Source of the DNA: Elysia marginata
Lineage: Eukaryota; Mollusca; Gastropoda; Plakobranchidae
Direction of reading: 5' to 3'
Assembly: GCA_019649035.1 (NCBI GenBank)
Contig: BMAT01010461.1
Span: 84,083 to 114,721 of the forward strand
DNA: 30,639 nt
Part shown: positions 1 through 9,400 of the stretch, piece by piece
Layout of the letters: every line of letters starts with the position of its first letter
How positions within the stretch are numbered: the first letter of the stretch is position 1
Translations under genes and position numbers: made by a program
The notes under the pieces: generated by a model
Told to the model about the DNA's origin: nothing
Databases searched by the model: none
Seen by the model: the letters and a program-made list of their open reading frames with translations, nothing else

Positions 1-17
1 CCCCCCCCCCCCCCCCC
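1..17 (+). repeat. C17 homopolymer at the window edge
   Basis: Seventeen C residues open the window, inside the SNX8 intron that follows exon 4. It may be an assembly or gap edge. Confidence 0.95.
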
Positions 18-771
18 ACTTTTACAGAGATTCTATATCATGACAGACAACTGGAGGAAAAAAATCACCAATGCTCCTTTCAAGGATATTCTTATCTAGA
101 GGGTGATCTTAAAATTTATGAGTGTTAGTAGATTACATTATGTTTATTCAGGGCGTTTACATGTAAAAAACAAAACAACCAAAAAAACAGTTGGCTTGCA
201 CACCTGTTGATAGGCAGTAATAATGCAAAATGAAATAAAGAATTTTCAGTCAACTTAAAAATTTAGGCCTGAATGCAATCTAAGGAGCTATAGCAGTGAA
301 ATAGAAAGAGCTTCAGAGCTTGATTTGGCGATTATATGTATGAAAAATCAAATGCGTTTATCAGATTGAGTGAAAGAATTTGATTACAAGTTCCAGTTGC
401 CAGTAGATGATAAAAGTTCCAGGTTTTTTTCATATCTAAATTTGTCTTAGATGTGGCTCGACCAATCTTGTTGGGCGTGCGAATCTCGGTTCATGTCAGC
501 TTTTGCTGCCTTTCACTCATTATTCTTTGACAATTCCAATTACATTAACTAAGACTGCAGAAGAAAAAAGAAGGAAACGGAAAGAGAAAAATAACCAACA
601 GTAAATTATTGACTGCTCTTGTACTTTACAGGCACTGTTAATAAAAATCTGTAACTTGTACGTGGTTTCTCATGCCAAGGGGCCATTCTCTGTGTGCCCT
701 GAATTCATGTTTGCACAGAAATCCTCGTATACTAAAAAAAAAAAATCAAGCAACATAACAAAAATTCCTAC

Positions 772-965
772 CTGACTTGTTACTTCATATTCAACATGCT
801 TGAGGATAATTCCTTTCTTCTCTGGAACCAACTCTACTTTGACACTGTCCAGAGCACAAAGCTCCTTATAATCATAGCACAGAACGTTAGGATTTTTAGA
901 TCTCCGCAACTTGGCTGAGGAAGACCTAAGATCTGACAAATCGCCTAAAGATGGGGTCGGAAGCT
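772..965 (-). CDS. SNX8: SNX8 coding exon 4 (linker and start of PX domain)
   Basis: 194 nt between acceptor cctcacag and donor CAG|GTAGGA. It encodes residues 95-158: a Ser/Lys/Arg-rich linker (LRSSSAKLRRSKNP), then LCYDYKELCALDSVKVEL and HVEYEVTSQ. The exon ends exactly where human SNX8 continues with RFKSSVYRRY. The next exon lies outside the window. Confidence 0.96.
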
Positions 966-3900
966 CTGTGAGGATGAAGCAGATAAAAACTGCTTATTAA
1001 AAGAGAGAAAAACAAGACCATTTCATCACAATCAAATGATAAATTCTTCTCTTAAGATAAACAGTGATGCCAAATGATTTTTCAGGGAAAAAAAAAAACA
1101 GAAGTAAGCTCAGAATATTGTATCTGATATAAATTATAAAATGAATGCCATAGCTTAGACACAAATTGATCTGTTTTGGTAATACATAAAGAATAGTTGC
1201 TTCACACAACAGCAAAACTTCAAACAGTTCGAAAAAAAAATGGAAAGGTCACAAAGACAAACATACATGGAATCACAGGGAAGGTCACAACAAGTCCAAA
1301 AACAAGAGGTTGAATGAAGATTGAAACTATCTTTTAGAAATAAAGGCCTCAGTAGATCTTACGTCAAATGAAGTCTAAACAACATAATACATAGGCGACA
1401 GTCTGGATATAGATCTACAAGGTATCCATCAAATACTTAAGCTTCCTTTAAGACTTGTGGAAAAACAAAGCTGCCACAATTTTTTTAAAGTATGGTATAT
1501 TAGAAGCAGAGGGCACAAAATTAATATTGAATGCAAATAGCATAATTTCAGAGCATTTTTACAATTTGTGGATTCTGGTATATTCATAGCACTTTTATTA
1601 AAATTTAAATGTCAGTAACTGTCTGATAAAAATTTAATTGGGAATGAGATAAGAGCGCAAATTATCATTCCTGTTCCCCATTTTGAAGTCATTTGCTTGT
1701 GGGCAAGAACAATAATTTTGTGCTCTTTTCTCATTCCCAATTATTTTTTTTACTTTTACTGTTTTAGGCTTATAATAGTATTTTAAACCATGTTGTTGTA
1801 AGTAAAATTAAAGTAAAATATGACCTAAAAGCACACGTTGCTTTTTAGAAACTAATATCACTTCAATTAACTAGGCCTGGCCTAATGTAATAGCCAGGTC
1901 TATAATAGTTTTTAAATCATTGAAGAAGGAGCCCTAGTGCACGGTTGGAGATACTCCGTTCATATACGAACTTTAGACTTCGACATTTTTTCTCTTTACT
2001 GTCTATAGTGTGGGATGGAGAACACTCTCAGATTCTTCATTCTGTACCGCAATTAGTTCCCTTTGACCGTAGATTTATAAAAATATAATTTATTATGTAA
2101 CTCCCATTAGAGGGTCAAAATTTGTAAACAAACCGACAAAAATGGCTGAGAGAGAGAAGTTCATGTCTAATGAAGACGAAGAAGAGGAAATCACAGTCAC
2201 TGAGTCAGATCTAGTTCTGGTGGTGCCCCTCTTACTGCTACAAGCAGATCAACCATTGACTTCAATCTAGATCTAGATGATGATTTTTTTTTTTGTAGTT
2301 TATATGTTTTCTACAAATTGGTAAAAAAACACATTTATTGTGTGAACTTTATTTTTCTGTCTTACAAAGAACAAAAGCTTAATTTTCATGGGCAAAATGA
2401 ATCATATATGAATAAATAAAAAATAAATTTGGATGACAATTTTTAAAAAATGATTTAAAAAAAAACCAGTGGATCCCAGGGTGTCGAAGGGGAAAGACCA
2501 CTCTTACCAGTCAAATTACTGGTTAGGGCTTATGTCCTTTGAAGTCTAGTTCTAGATCTAGTGGACACACATCTTACCCAAAATCTAGATCTAAATTATT
2601 TTAGCTTCTTCATACTTTTCTTGATATTTTAACCCTGATTTCCCAACCTGGTAGGTGACTTTGATTAAAATCTAACCTCGCTATCTAGACCATTGTTTGT
2701 AGTTGATGACTTTACTAGACCCTCAGGAGAAACTCAAAATAAGATGCAAGTAGAACCCATCTTTTCTACACATTTTATAAAATAACAAATGTGAGACCTT
2801 AAAAGTATATTAAAGCAAAAGAAGACTAGGCCCTTTTCAAAACTTGATAAAAGAATGGAAACCAGAGATTTTTCAACAGAGGAAAAAATCCCAGAAAATT
2901 TCAAAAAGAATAATAATATAGAAAACCTGAAAACAGGAAAATTCCAAACAGATGAAAAAAAAACAGAAAAGCAGAATATTTCCAAAGGATGAAAATAAAA
3001 CCTGGAAAAATCAGACATTTTATCAAGGATATGCCTCTAGAACAAAGATTAAAAAAAAATGATTCTGAGATGTTTTCTTTTCCTGAAAAGAGGAAGTAAT
3101 ATTTCAATCTTACTTTGTTAAAGCGGCAAGTAAAGATTTACCTTGACCAGAAAATGTTTCTAGCAGTTTATCGTTGAGAGTTTTCCCTTGTTGAGCCAGA
3201 GCTGTATAAGCCAAAGCTTTGTAGAGGCCATTCCTTGTCATCATTCCTTGATTTGTGTCTGCCATGTCCCATATCTGAAATTAAAAGTATGATTCACAGA
3301 AACATGAGAAAAAATCATTTGGACCAAAAAATTATTTAGTTATAAAGGGCCATGTCTGGAAGAGGATGGCAAAGAAAAATATTTTTCAGAGCCCTACAAT
3401 GAATGCACCTTCTAAAATGTTATCAATGTTTTAATAGAATATCTAGAATTTAAGAATGATTTCATTTGCCCTTTCAAATTTGTTGCACCGTAAAAGCATA
3501 AACTTGAAAAGAAAAAGGTATTTTAGTGATCTATTCTATCTTAGGGAGGGTTGCTGCTAATTATTAGTAATTTAAGCGGTGTTCTACATTGCATTTGCCC
3601 AAGATGGGTACTGAAGGAGTGCCAGGAATCATGGAATGCTGCCACATCTAAACTGCTATTTGTGTAAAACCTATGTGTATTTTTTTTCAATCTCCCAACC
3701 TTCATCAATGTTGTCTTTAAAATTAATACAGGGGCAGCGTGGCAGTGTGGCTAGTGCATCGGACTCGAGATCTAGAGGTCGCGGGTTCGATTCCCAACCA
3801 TGCCATGCTGGAATTGCCTTGGGAAAACAATTTACCCCTACTTTCCCCAGTCCACCCACCTGTAAAATGGGTACCCAGCTACAGTCAAATGAATTTGTGA

Positions 3901-5665
3901 TATGCGCCTGCAACATCCAGCATAAGGGTTAAAAACAATAAAAGTGGCCTTCAAATGTACTGGTCTGCTGGGGCATTAGTGGCAATGCTCTGTGGTGACA
4001 CAGTTACATTGAGTAACAAAGCCAAATTTCCCGAAAGGGATTAATGTAGTGTATAAAATAAATATAAAAAATCTGATCTACCAGTCCTGCGCATCATCTT
4101 GACTTTGAGGCTTGAATTACCTAAAGGCTGTTATTTTCCAATAGTCAAATAAATAGGTTCAACAATTTCCCACCATGGCGTTAGTGATGTTGAGGTGAAC
4201 AAAATAGAGAAAAATTTCTTTATTTCTTCAATGAGTGGGGAAGTGTCTTGAGATTTCCCCAAATATTAAAGAAGGGAGACCCAAAGCATATAATTATAGA
4301 TGGGGAAAAAGGTAAAGATAAAATTTTACGCAGTTTTGTTGCAGGCCTTCACATTTAGAAACAGTCTTATAGTCATTATCATAATAACACTAGATCTAGA
4401 TTTTTTAAGGAAGAAAGGGTTTATCATTTGTAATTTGTTACAAAAATGGTACAGTGAAATCTAGATAAAGTCAACAACTCGGGAACAAATAAAAGTGTTG
4501 ACTTTAAGCGAGGTTCTTAATCTCTATTTCATGGGGGGGGGGGTTGCAACATAAATTGAAACGTGTAAGAACTAGATAAATTCAACGAGCGCAGCGTAAC
4601 CACTAAGAAGGCACTCTGAGAAGTGATGAAGGCTGGTTTAGCCTAGATGTAGACGCAGGGATGGAATGCGTAGGTGTTTGCACATGAACACTGTGTTCCC
4701 ACTGCTTCAATGGCGAGACGGGGAGGAGTGGGAGAACCATCAGTGAACTGCACCAATCAGCACCTGTCACTACTTCTGTCCAGCCGTATTAGCCCCCCCC
4801 TCTCCCCCACAAGCCCTCCCCAGGCCAGTGGGCCCAAACAGGCGCCCGCCCACCCACCCACCTCCGCTATTTCTCTTTCAGTCTTTGTATCTCCCAAGAC
4901 CCATCTGGGGTCTCTCTATTAGTCTATATCTTTCCATTTGACCACTAGGTGTTGACTTTTTAAAAGCGAAAATAGAACCAAAGCTGTTGACTTAATGCAA
5001 AATAAAGAAGTAAAAAAGGGACCGTTCCCAGGTGTTAACTTAAACCGTGAGTTGACTTCTCGCGGATTCCACAATCAATCATGCAGCTAGATCTAGTGGG
5101 AAAGAGTCAATCACTTAGTTTGGCTTGGTGGAGAAACACGGGAAAAAGTCAAACTCAGAAGCCATAAGACAACTAAGGTATCATCTCACAATGCTGGTTG
5201 TCACTATAGTTACAATGTTTTTAAAAGTTCCCCTGACCCTGTTCCAACACCCTCCAGTGGCGTGACGCTGTTGACAGTCATAGCTCTGTTTGAGTTTGAC
5301 TGTTGTGCTGTAGTAGAGATGGCTAAATCTCAGATTCTAGATTTATCTAGATTGCATTTACATATATGCGAGTTTTCAAAAAACCTACTTGCATAATAAC
5401 ATGTTTTGGAAGACTTGACTTTACAAGAAGTTGCACGAAAAGATCCCTATCAACTTGCTCTTGGTTGGGACAAACGATGTCGTACACCTCTCGATAGAAG
5501 GCAGGTATGGAGCCTGAAATGCAGAAAAATATTGGTGACTTATTAAGAATAATTGATGAATTTTCATTATGCACATCATTAGGTCAAACTATCTATAGAA
5601 CATAAAATGATATTTCAATTATTGCGAGCGCGGCACCACCCACCGAAGCTCAGGTCGGCCGTCAT
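772..5665 (-). CDS. SNX8: Sorting nexin-8, N-terminal 158 residues (four exons, 3' part beyond the window)
   Basis: SNX8 is a PX-BAR sorting nexin that binds phosphoinositides on early endosomes and takes part in endosome-to-Golgi sorting (family knowledge). I joined exons at 5665-5644, 5513-5389, 3274-3142 and 965-772; every junction is GT-AG and the frame stays open for 474 nt. Residues about 9-88 look like an EH domain, with the signature IWDMAD at 50-55. Residues 94-98 (ELPTP) resemble the DLPTP of human SNX8. The PX domain starts near residue 133 (DSVKVELVPEKKG, then LKHVEYEVTSQ), almost identical in pattern to human SNX8, which runs DTVQVELIPEKKG there. The rest of PX and the BAR region must lie left of position 1. 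Human SNX8 as I recall it lacks the EH part. Introns are 130, 2114 and 2176 bp. Family call is strong; the first exon is a prediction from phase and start context. Confidence 0.93.
1634..1743. repeat. Foldback hairpin of about 110 bp in SNX8 intron 3
   Basis: The left arm at 1635-1665 (taattgggaatgagataaga...) pairs with the right arm at 1712-1743 (...tcttttctcattcccaatta) with only a few mismatches. The loop is about 46 bp. It could be a small MITE or a processed hairpin; no target-site duplication is clear. Confidence 0.8.
2058..2495 (+). mobile_element. Possible piggyBac-like remnant with acidic N-terminal ORF
   Basis: CCCTTTGACC at 2059-2068 resembles a piggyBac-type end, and 73 bp later an ATG at 2142 opens a 42-codon frame (MAEREKFMSNEDEEEEITV) with the acidic N-terminal character common in piggyBac transposases. 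A +1 shift after about residue 24 would continue into SGGAPLTATSRSTIDFNLDL. GTGTCGAAGGGG at 2481-2492 could be a decayed opposite end. There is no clear TTAA flank and no transposase core, so this is weak. Confidence 0.25.
3142..3274 (-). CDS. SNX8: SNX8 coding exon 3 (second half of EH-like domain)
   Basis: 133 nt between acceptor tttcag and donor CAAG|GTAAAT. It encodes residues 50-93 with IWDMADTNQG and NGLYKALAYTALAQQGKTL, the typical second EF-hand/helix pattern of EH domains. The Trp that lines the NPF-binding pocket is kept. The calcium-loop acidic residues are mostly missing (DTNQGMMTRNGL), so calcium binding is unlikely here (inference). Confidence 0.93.
3731..4067 (+). mobile_element. 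tRNA-derived SINE with CORE domain (full length)
   Basis: The tRNA-like head starts at 3731. It has a box A-like segment (GTGGCTAGTGCATCGG) and box B GGTTCGATTCC at 3783-3793. Then follows a CORE-like segment (GCCTTGGG, a short gap, CCACCCACCTGTAAAATGGG), comparable to the CORE of MIR and octopus OR2 SINEs. A 3' part ends near ggattaatgtagtgtata. It sits in SNX8 intron 2, opposite to SNX8. Confidence 0.85.
4452..5074. mobile_element. Non-autonomous pogo/Tc1-mariner-like DNA transposon remnant
   Basis: The left end CAGTGAAATC, followed by AAGTCAAC, CTCGGGAAC and TGTTGACTTTAAGCGAGGTTCT, is mirrored at the right end. Read inward there, the sequence is TTGTGGAATC, CGCGAGAAGTCAAC, CCTGGGAACGG, AAGTCAACAGC and GGTTCT. 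The flanks are TA on the left and TC on the right, so a TA target site may have decayed on one side. No transposase frame is left. Inside are a G11 run (4533-4543) and C-rich sequence (4793-4862). Confidence 0.6.
5389..5513 (-). CDS. SNX8: SNX8 coding exon 2 (first half of EH-like domain)
   Basis: 125 nt between acceptor atttcag and donor CAA|GTAGGT. It encodes residues 9-49, including FYREVYDIVC and LLVKSSLPKHVIMQ, which match the first helices of an EH domain. It ends in phase 0, directly before the conserved IWDMAD of the next exon. Confidence 0.92.
5644..5665 (-). CDS. SNX8: SNX8 coding exon 1
   Basis: A 22-nt coding piece, MTADLSF plus one base, ends at the donor G|GTGGGT. That single base completes the GGC glycine codon at the start of the next exon. 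The start context is CAAGATGA with A at -3. The exon is very short, so transcript data are needed to fix the start; the in-phase splice and the TISU-like start context support it. Confidence 0.7.
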
Positions 5666-5669
5666 CTTG
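5658..5669 (-). promoter_or_regulatory. TISU/YY1-like element spanning the SNX8 start codon
   Basis: On the minus strand the start codon reads CAAGATGACGGC. The TISU consensus (translation initiator of short 5'UTR, overlapping the YY1 motif) is SAASATGGCGGC, so 11 of 12 positions fit. The mismatch is at +4 (A for G). Confidence 0.5.
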
Positions 5670-5676
5670 AAACAAT

Positions 5677-5686
5677 GTCATGTGAC
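5677..5686. promoter_or_regulatory. M-box / CLEAR-like E-box GTCATGTGAC
   Basis: GTCATGTGAC contains the MITF M-box core TCATGTGA and differs by one base from the palindromic CLEAR site GTCACGTGAC bound by TFEB/MITF factors. It sits 12 bp upstream of the SNX8 start codon. Binding is unproven. Confidence 0.4.
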
Positions 5687-5920
5687 CTGACAATGATCGG
5701 TACAAGTTTTTAGATCACAACACATGTAAGATGCCAGCCGATCCGCCTTAGAAAGATAACGAAACAAACTTAGATCATCGCATGAATGTTTGTAAACAAA
5801 GGGTGTCAAAAGTCAAGTAGACAGCTACTGCTGATCCACTGTTATTCAGTGTCGTAGCTTCACCTGCAAAGTGCAAGTCTCATAAACTCCAAGTCCATTG
5901 TCGCCTTTTATTCTACCGTC

Positions 5921-6018
5921 AACTACTCTAGTACCAAGTAAAGATATAAACAAACCAATGAATAGTTAACTACTCTAGTACATGTACCAAGTAAAGATAT
6001 AAACAAACCAATGAATAG
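5921..6018 (+). repeat. Tandem duplication of about 45-51 bp in the SNX8/TMEM220 intergenic region
   Basis: The block beginning aactactctagtac and ending aaaccaatgaatag occurs at 5921-5965 and again at 5968-6018. The second copy carries an extra 6 bp (catgta) after aactactctagta, making a GTACATGTAC palindrome; otherwise the copies are identical as read, which points to a recent duplication. Confidence 0.9.
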
Positions 6019-6327
6019 ATAGACAAAAACTTGTATAAAAAGTATTCAGTTGTTAAAATTGATGTGCGTTCAAATAAACTTATTTTGAAATTAAATAACC
6101 TATAATATATTTTTCTCTTTTGTTCCAAAGTATATCTATCCAATAAAAGTTTACTTTAAAAGTTAGTTGTAATTGATAAACTTGTCTATTTACCTAGTGT
6201 CAACGTTAATATCCATGAGATATGCTGTCAGTAACAGCTAAAGATTAACAGATGAGGTTGATGATGACATATTTAATTATAGTTATTTTTATACCCTTTC
6301 TGTTTTTTCCATTTTCCAGCAAAAAGC

Positions 6328-6420
6328 ATGGCAGTTGTAAGGCAACAAGAGTCTTCTATGTTGTGGAAACCAGTTCACTTGGTCTTGGCCTTATTTTTCT
6401 CATTAGCTTGTTTTGTGAAT
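6328..6420 (+). CDS. TMEM220: TMEM220 coding exon 1
   Basis: Encodes residues 1-31 (MAVVRQQESSMLWKP, then the first membrane segment ending CFVN). The exon starts at 6320 after attttccag, so eight 5'UTR bases precede the ATG. Donor AAT|GTGAGT, phase 0. Confidence 0.88.
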
Positions 6421-9400
6421 GTGAGTTAAGATAGGATTAAAAAAAAATATTTATGTATAGGTTAGCCTACTTGAAAATTATATCTTTGACTCGTACATTA
6501 AAATGTTTTAGATTAATAAGGCTGCAAACGTTAATGTGCTTACATGATTGTTTGTAGTAAAATTATTTTGTTAAAAAAGCTAACAGATGTAGAACGGCCA
6601 AACTTCATGTAAATGACAAAGTCTATTTCTAGTTAAAAAATTGAAATCGAACTGATGTTGGGCCTACTTTATTTCCCATCACCATGGAAAATTCCAATTC
6701 TCCTAGGGGATGAGTCATGCTATGAAAGTTTCTTATGGTTGTCATAATGTAGGTGAGAATAAGAATATTATGTATGAAGAACAGAAGCTAGTGTAATGGG
6801 CAATGAAGCTACACTCTGTTTATATCACATGAAATACTACTCTGGAATAACATGAAGATTTGTGAAGTCAAATAATATACAATGTGCTTGTACTCATAGT
6901 CATGCTTTAGCTTTATTTATTACAGGTGATGCATCATGACAGGATTATAAGCCTTTTCAACAACTAAAATGATATGGAAAACAATTGAAAAGACTATAAT
7001 GTATCCTAGCATTACAAAATGAGTCAAGTTGCCGTGCCACATGTATTTACTTTTAGGAAAATAATTTCTGTCAAAGTGTCAAAATTTTACAAACATTTCC
7101 TTGATTTATATTGGAATTTCATAACGTATTTCATCACATCCTATCATAAAACTGTTGGAATGGTGGCTGGACATAAGATATTCAATTCTGCGTGATTTTA
7201 AATCTTTAAAATATGCCTTTTCCTCTTCCTCATTAGATTGACTCACACTGATTCTCTATCTTCCAAATTTTGCAATTACGCAGGTCAAAATCAAGATAAT
7301 AATTTAACTTTTTCATTTCTTTATAGAGAGTTTTTAAGAATCTTTCAAACAGTTAAACATACATGTATCTCTGAATGTTAAATTTCAGCTACTAAACTTA
7401 TTTTGTAATGTTGCTGCACGTTTACAAAATAGCCAAAGTGATAGCTGGTAAAGGTGGCACTATCCTCCACTTGCATTATTGTGATGCTTCTCTTTTGTAG
7501 TTATTTAAATTTCATAATATCTTCAGTTGATTAGCTACAGTTTTAAAACCTATAATGTCAAATTATTCTTTTTTCCAGAGGAATGATGCTGACTGGTATC
7601 TTTGGATGGTAACATGTTTTTTTCTCTCTTTAATTTCACTCTTTTGATTGATGTATTCACCTTTCCTTTTATTTTTAGAATCTTTGTAATAAAAGATGTC
7701 ATGTACAAAATCTTCTGCTGCAGGTGGGAGAGAATGGCAGAAGGAGTTGTTGATAGATTATAATTCATGTAATATATCATTTACCTAGTACTTCTTTTTT
7801 TTTTCTTCCTTTCTTTGTGCTTTTGGTATTAATATAATAAAGTTGGAGTTCCAATTCTTTGAATTATTAGAAAATTTATAGGTAAATTGGTTGCAGTTTG
7901 ATAATTCAAAGTTTTCTAAATGTAAAGTCTTTATTTTTCTTTGCTCCATTTGATTCAATATGCAAAGCCAGTGAAATTCAATTCTTCTTATCCAAAGTTT
8001 ATATTGCCACCTGTAGAGGGTTTTTTTCTGATTTCTGGCAGTCTCACTTGCCCAAAGCATGAAACTGAAAGGCCTGTCTTAAACTATAACTGTGCAAAGT
8101 TGCCACCCTAAAACCCTCACTGAGGTGTCTATAGACCATGGAATCATTTAACAATTTTCTATCTGCAAGGTTGGGGTGAAATAGGAAGGTGTTACGAATA
8201 GCAACAGAGCAAAAAGAAGTGGCTAAGAAATTGAACTGAATTGTTTATTCAAATCCTTATTATTTGATGTTTTTGTTTATTCCTAAGAGATTCAATAAAT
8301 GGGTTTTCCGCTGTAGCTCGAACCTTGTAACTCAATAACTTGATTGATTCAAACTATTTCAGATAAATGATTTTTTCATAAACACTGATCGAAAGTTATA
8401 TTTTATTCCCGTTGTATAATATCTGAATTGGGCTGTATAAGAAACAATGACACTTGTTAATTATCCTGTATAGAGTAAATTTTTTGTTGTTGTTTAATTG
8501 TTGCTTTGTAATATTTCTTTAAATGTGCACCTGAATAACTAAATTCAAAAGGGGGTGTCAAATTGCTCAAAATTATGAGTAAGCAATTCAAGCAAGCAAG
8601 CTTGTAATCTGATTAATAACAGCCAATTTTAACAGATAAAGATAAAAATGTCTGTTTTTGTAGGAAGTACAATGTAATTCCAAAGGGAAAATCTATCTCA
8701 AATTATATTTAACAACAAAGTATCTTGAAACTTTCATTTTGCAGCATGTATAGCTTTTTTAAATTGAAAGCTACAGAGCTGTAAGTTTACTTTAGGTATC
8801 AATAATAACATGATGTTGTTATTTAAATTGCACTTTTTTATGCTTTTTTTTCAGCCGATCTATTTTATTCCTTCTCTGTTGTGCTTCTCTGCTGCCCTCA
8901 AACCAACATTCACGGGTAAAGAGCTAATAATTCTAGATCTCAAGTTCTGAATACGATACAGTGATATTGGACACATATATTTTTCTTGAAGTCATAGAAA
9001 AGATAACTTTTAAGGTTTTAGTGAACTTTACGTATTTGTGTCCCAGTCAAACTAAAAAATGACTACCGGTACACCTTTATAAGCAAACTCACCTTTAAAG
9101 TCACATCAGAGGACTTGTTTTTATCAGGTTTGATAAGTTGGATGTTTGAAATTTAAATTAGAAATAAACATTTATATTATTAATGATTATTAATAATAAT
9201 GCAGTGTTCAAAACATCAATGCCTTTGAACCAAAATAAATATTTTAAAATTTCACTCACTGCAACTGGTTGAATGACATTTGAAGACATCAAGACAGAGA
9301 AAGAGAGATATTTTGATCCAATTAGTCTTATGGTGCCTTCTAGAATCGTCTGCATTCTGATTTTATACATTAACAACAGTACTGGTATACATGAGGAATA

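Larger units (their letters stand above)
5666..6319. promoter_or_regulatory. Putative bidirectional promoter region between SNX8 and TMEM220
   Basis: The SNX8 start codon (minus) and the first TMEM220 coding exon (plus) are only 662 bp apart and diverge. TMEM220 coding begins inside an exon with a good acceptor (ttttccag before 6320), so its first exon is non-coding and should lie in this interval; a candidate donor is CAT|GTAAGA near 5728. The segment at 5620-5690 is richer in G+C than its surroundings and I see no good TATA box. That a shared promoter operates here is inference. Confidence 0.55.

Noticed and set aside
2734..3107. Phe/Ser-rich minus-strand frames upstream of SNX8 exon 4
   Set aside because: Low-complexity product of AAAA/GGAAAA-rich intron sequence; the true SNX8 exons on both sides splice over it.
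3731..3800. Possible tRNA gene with box A and box B
   Set aside because: There is no proper cloverleaf or anticodon arm, and the sequence continues into the CORE and tail of a SINE found three times here.
6252..6434. Plus-strand 60-codon frame KHGSCKATRVFYVVETS
   Set aside because: The same exon in another frame gives the TMEM220 N-terminus that joins in phase with five downstream exons.
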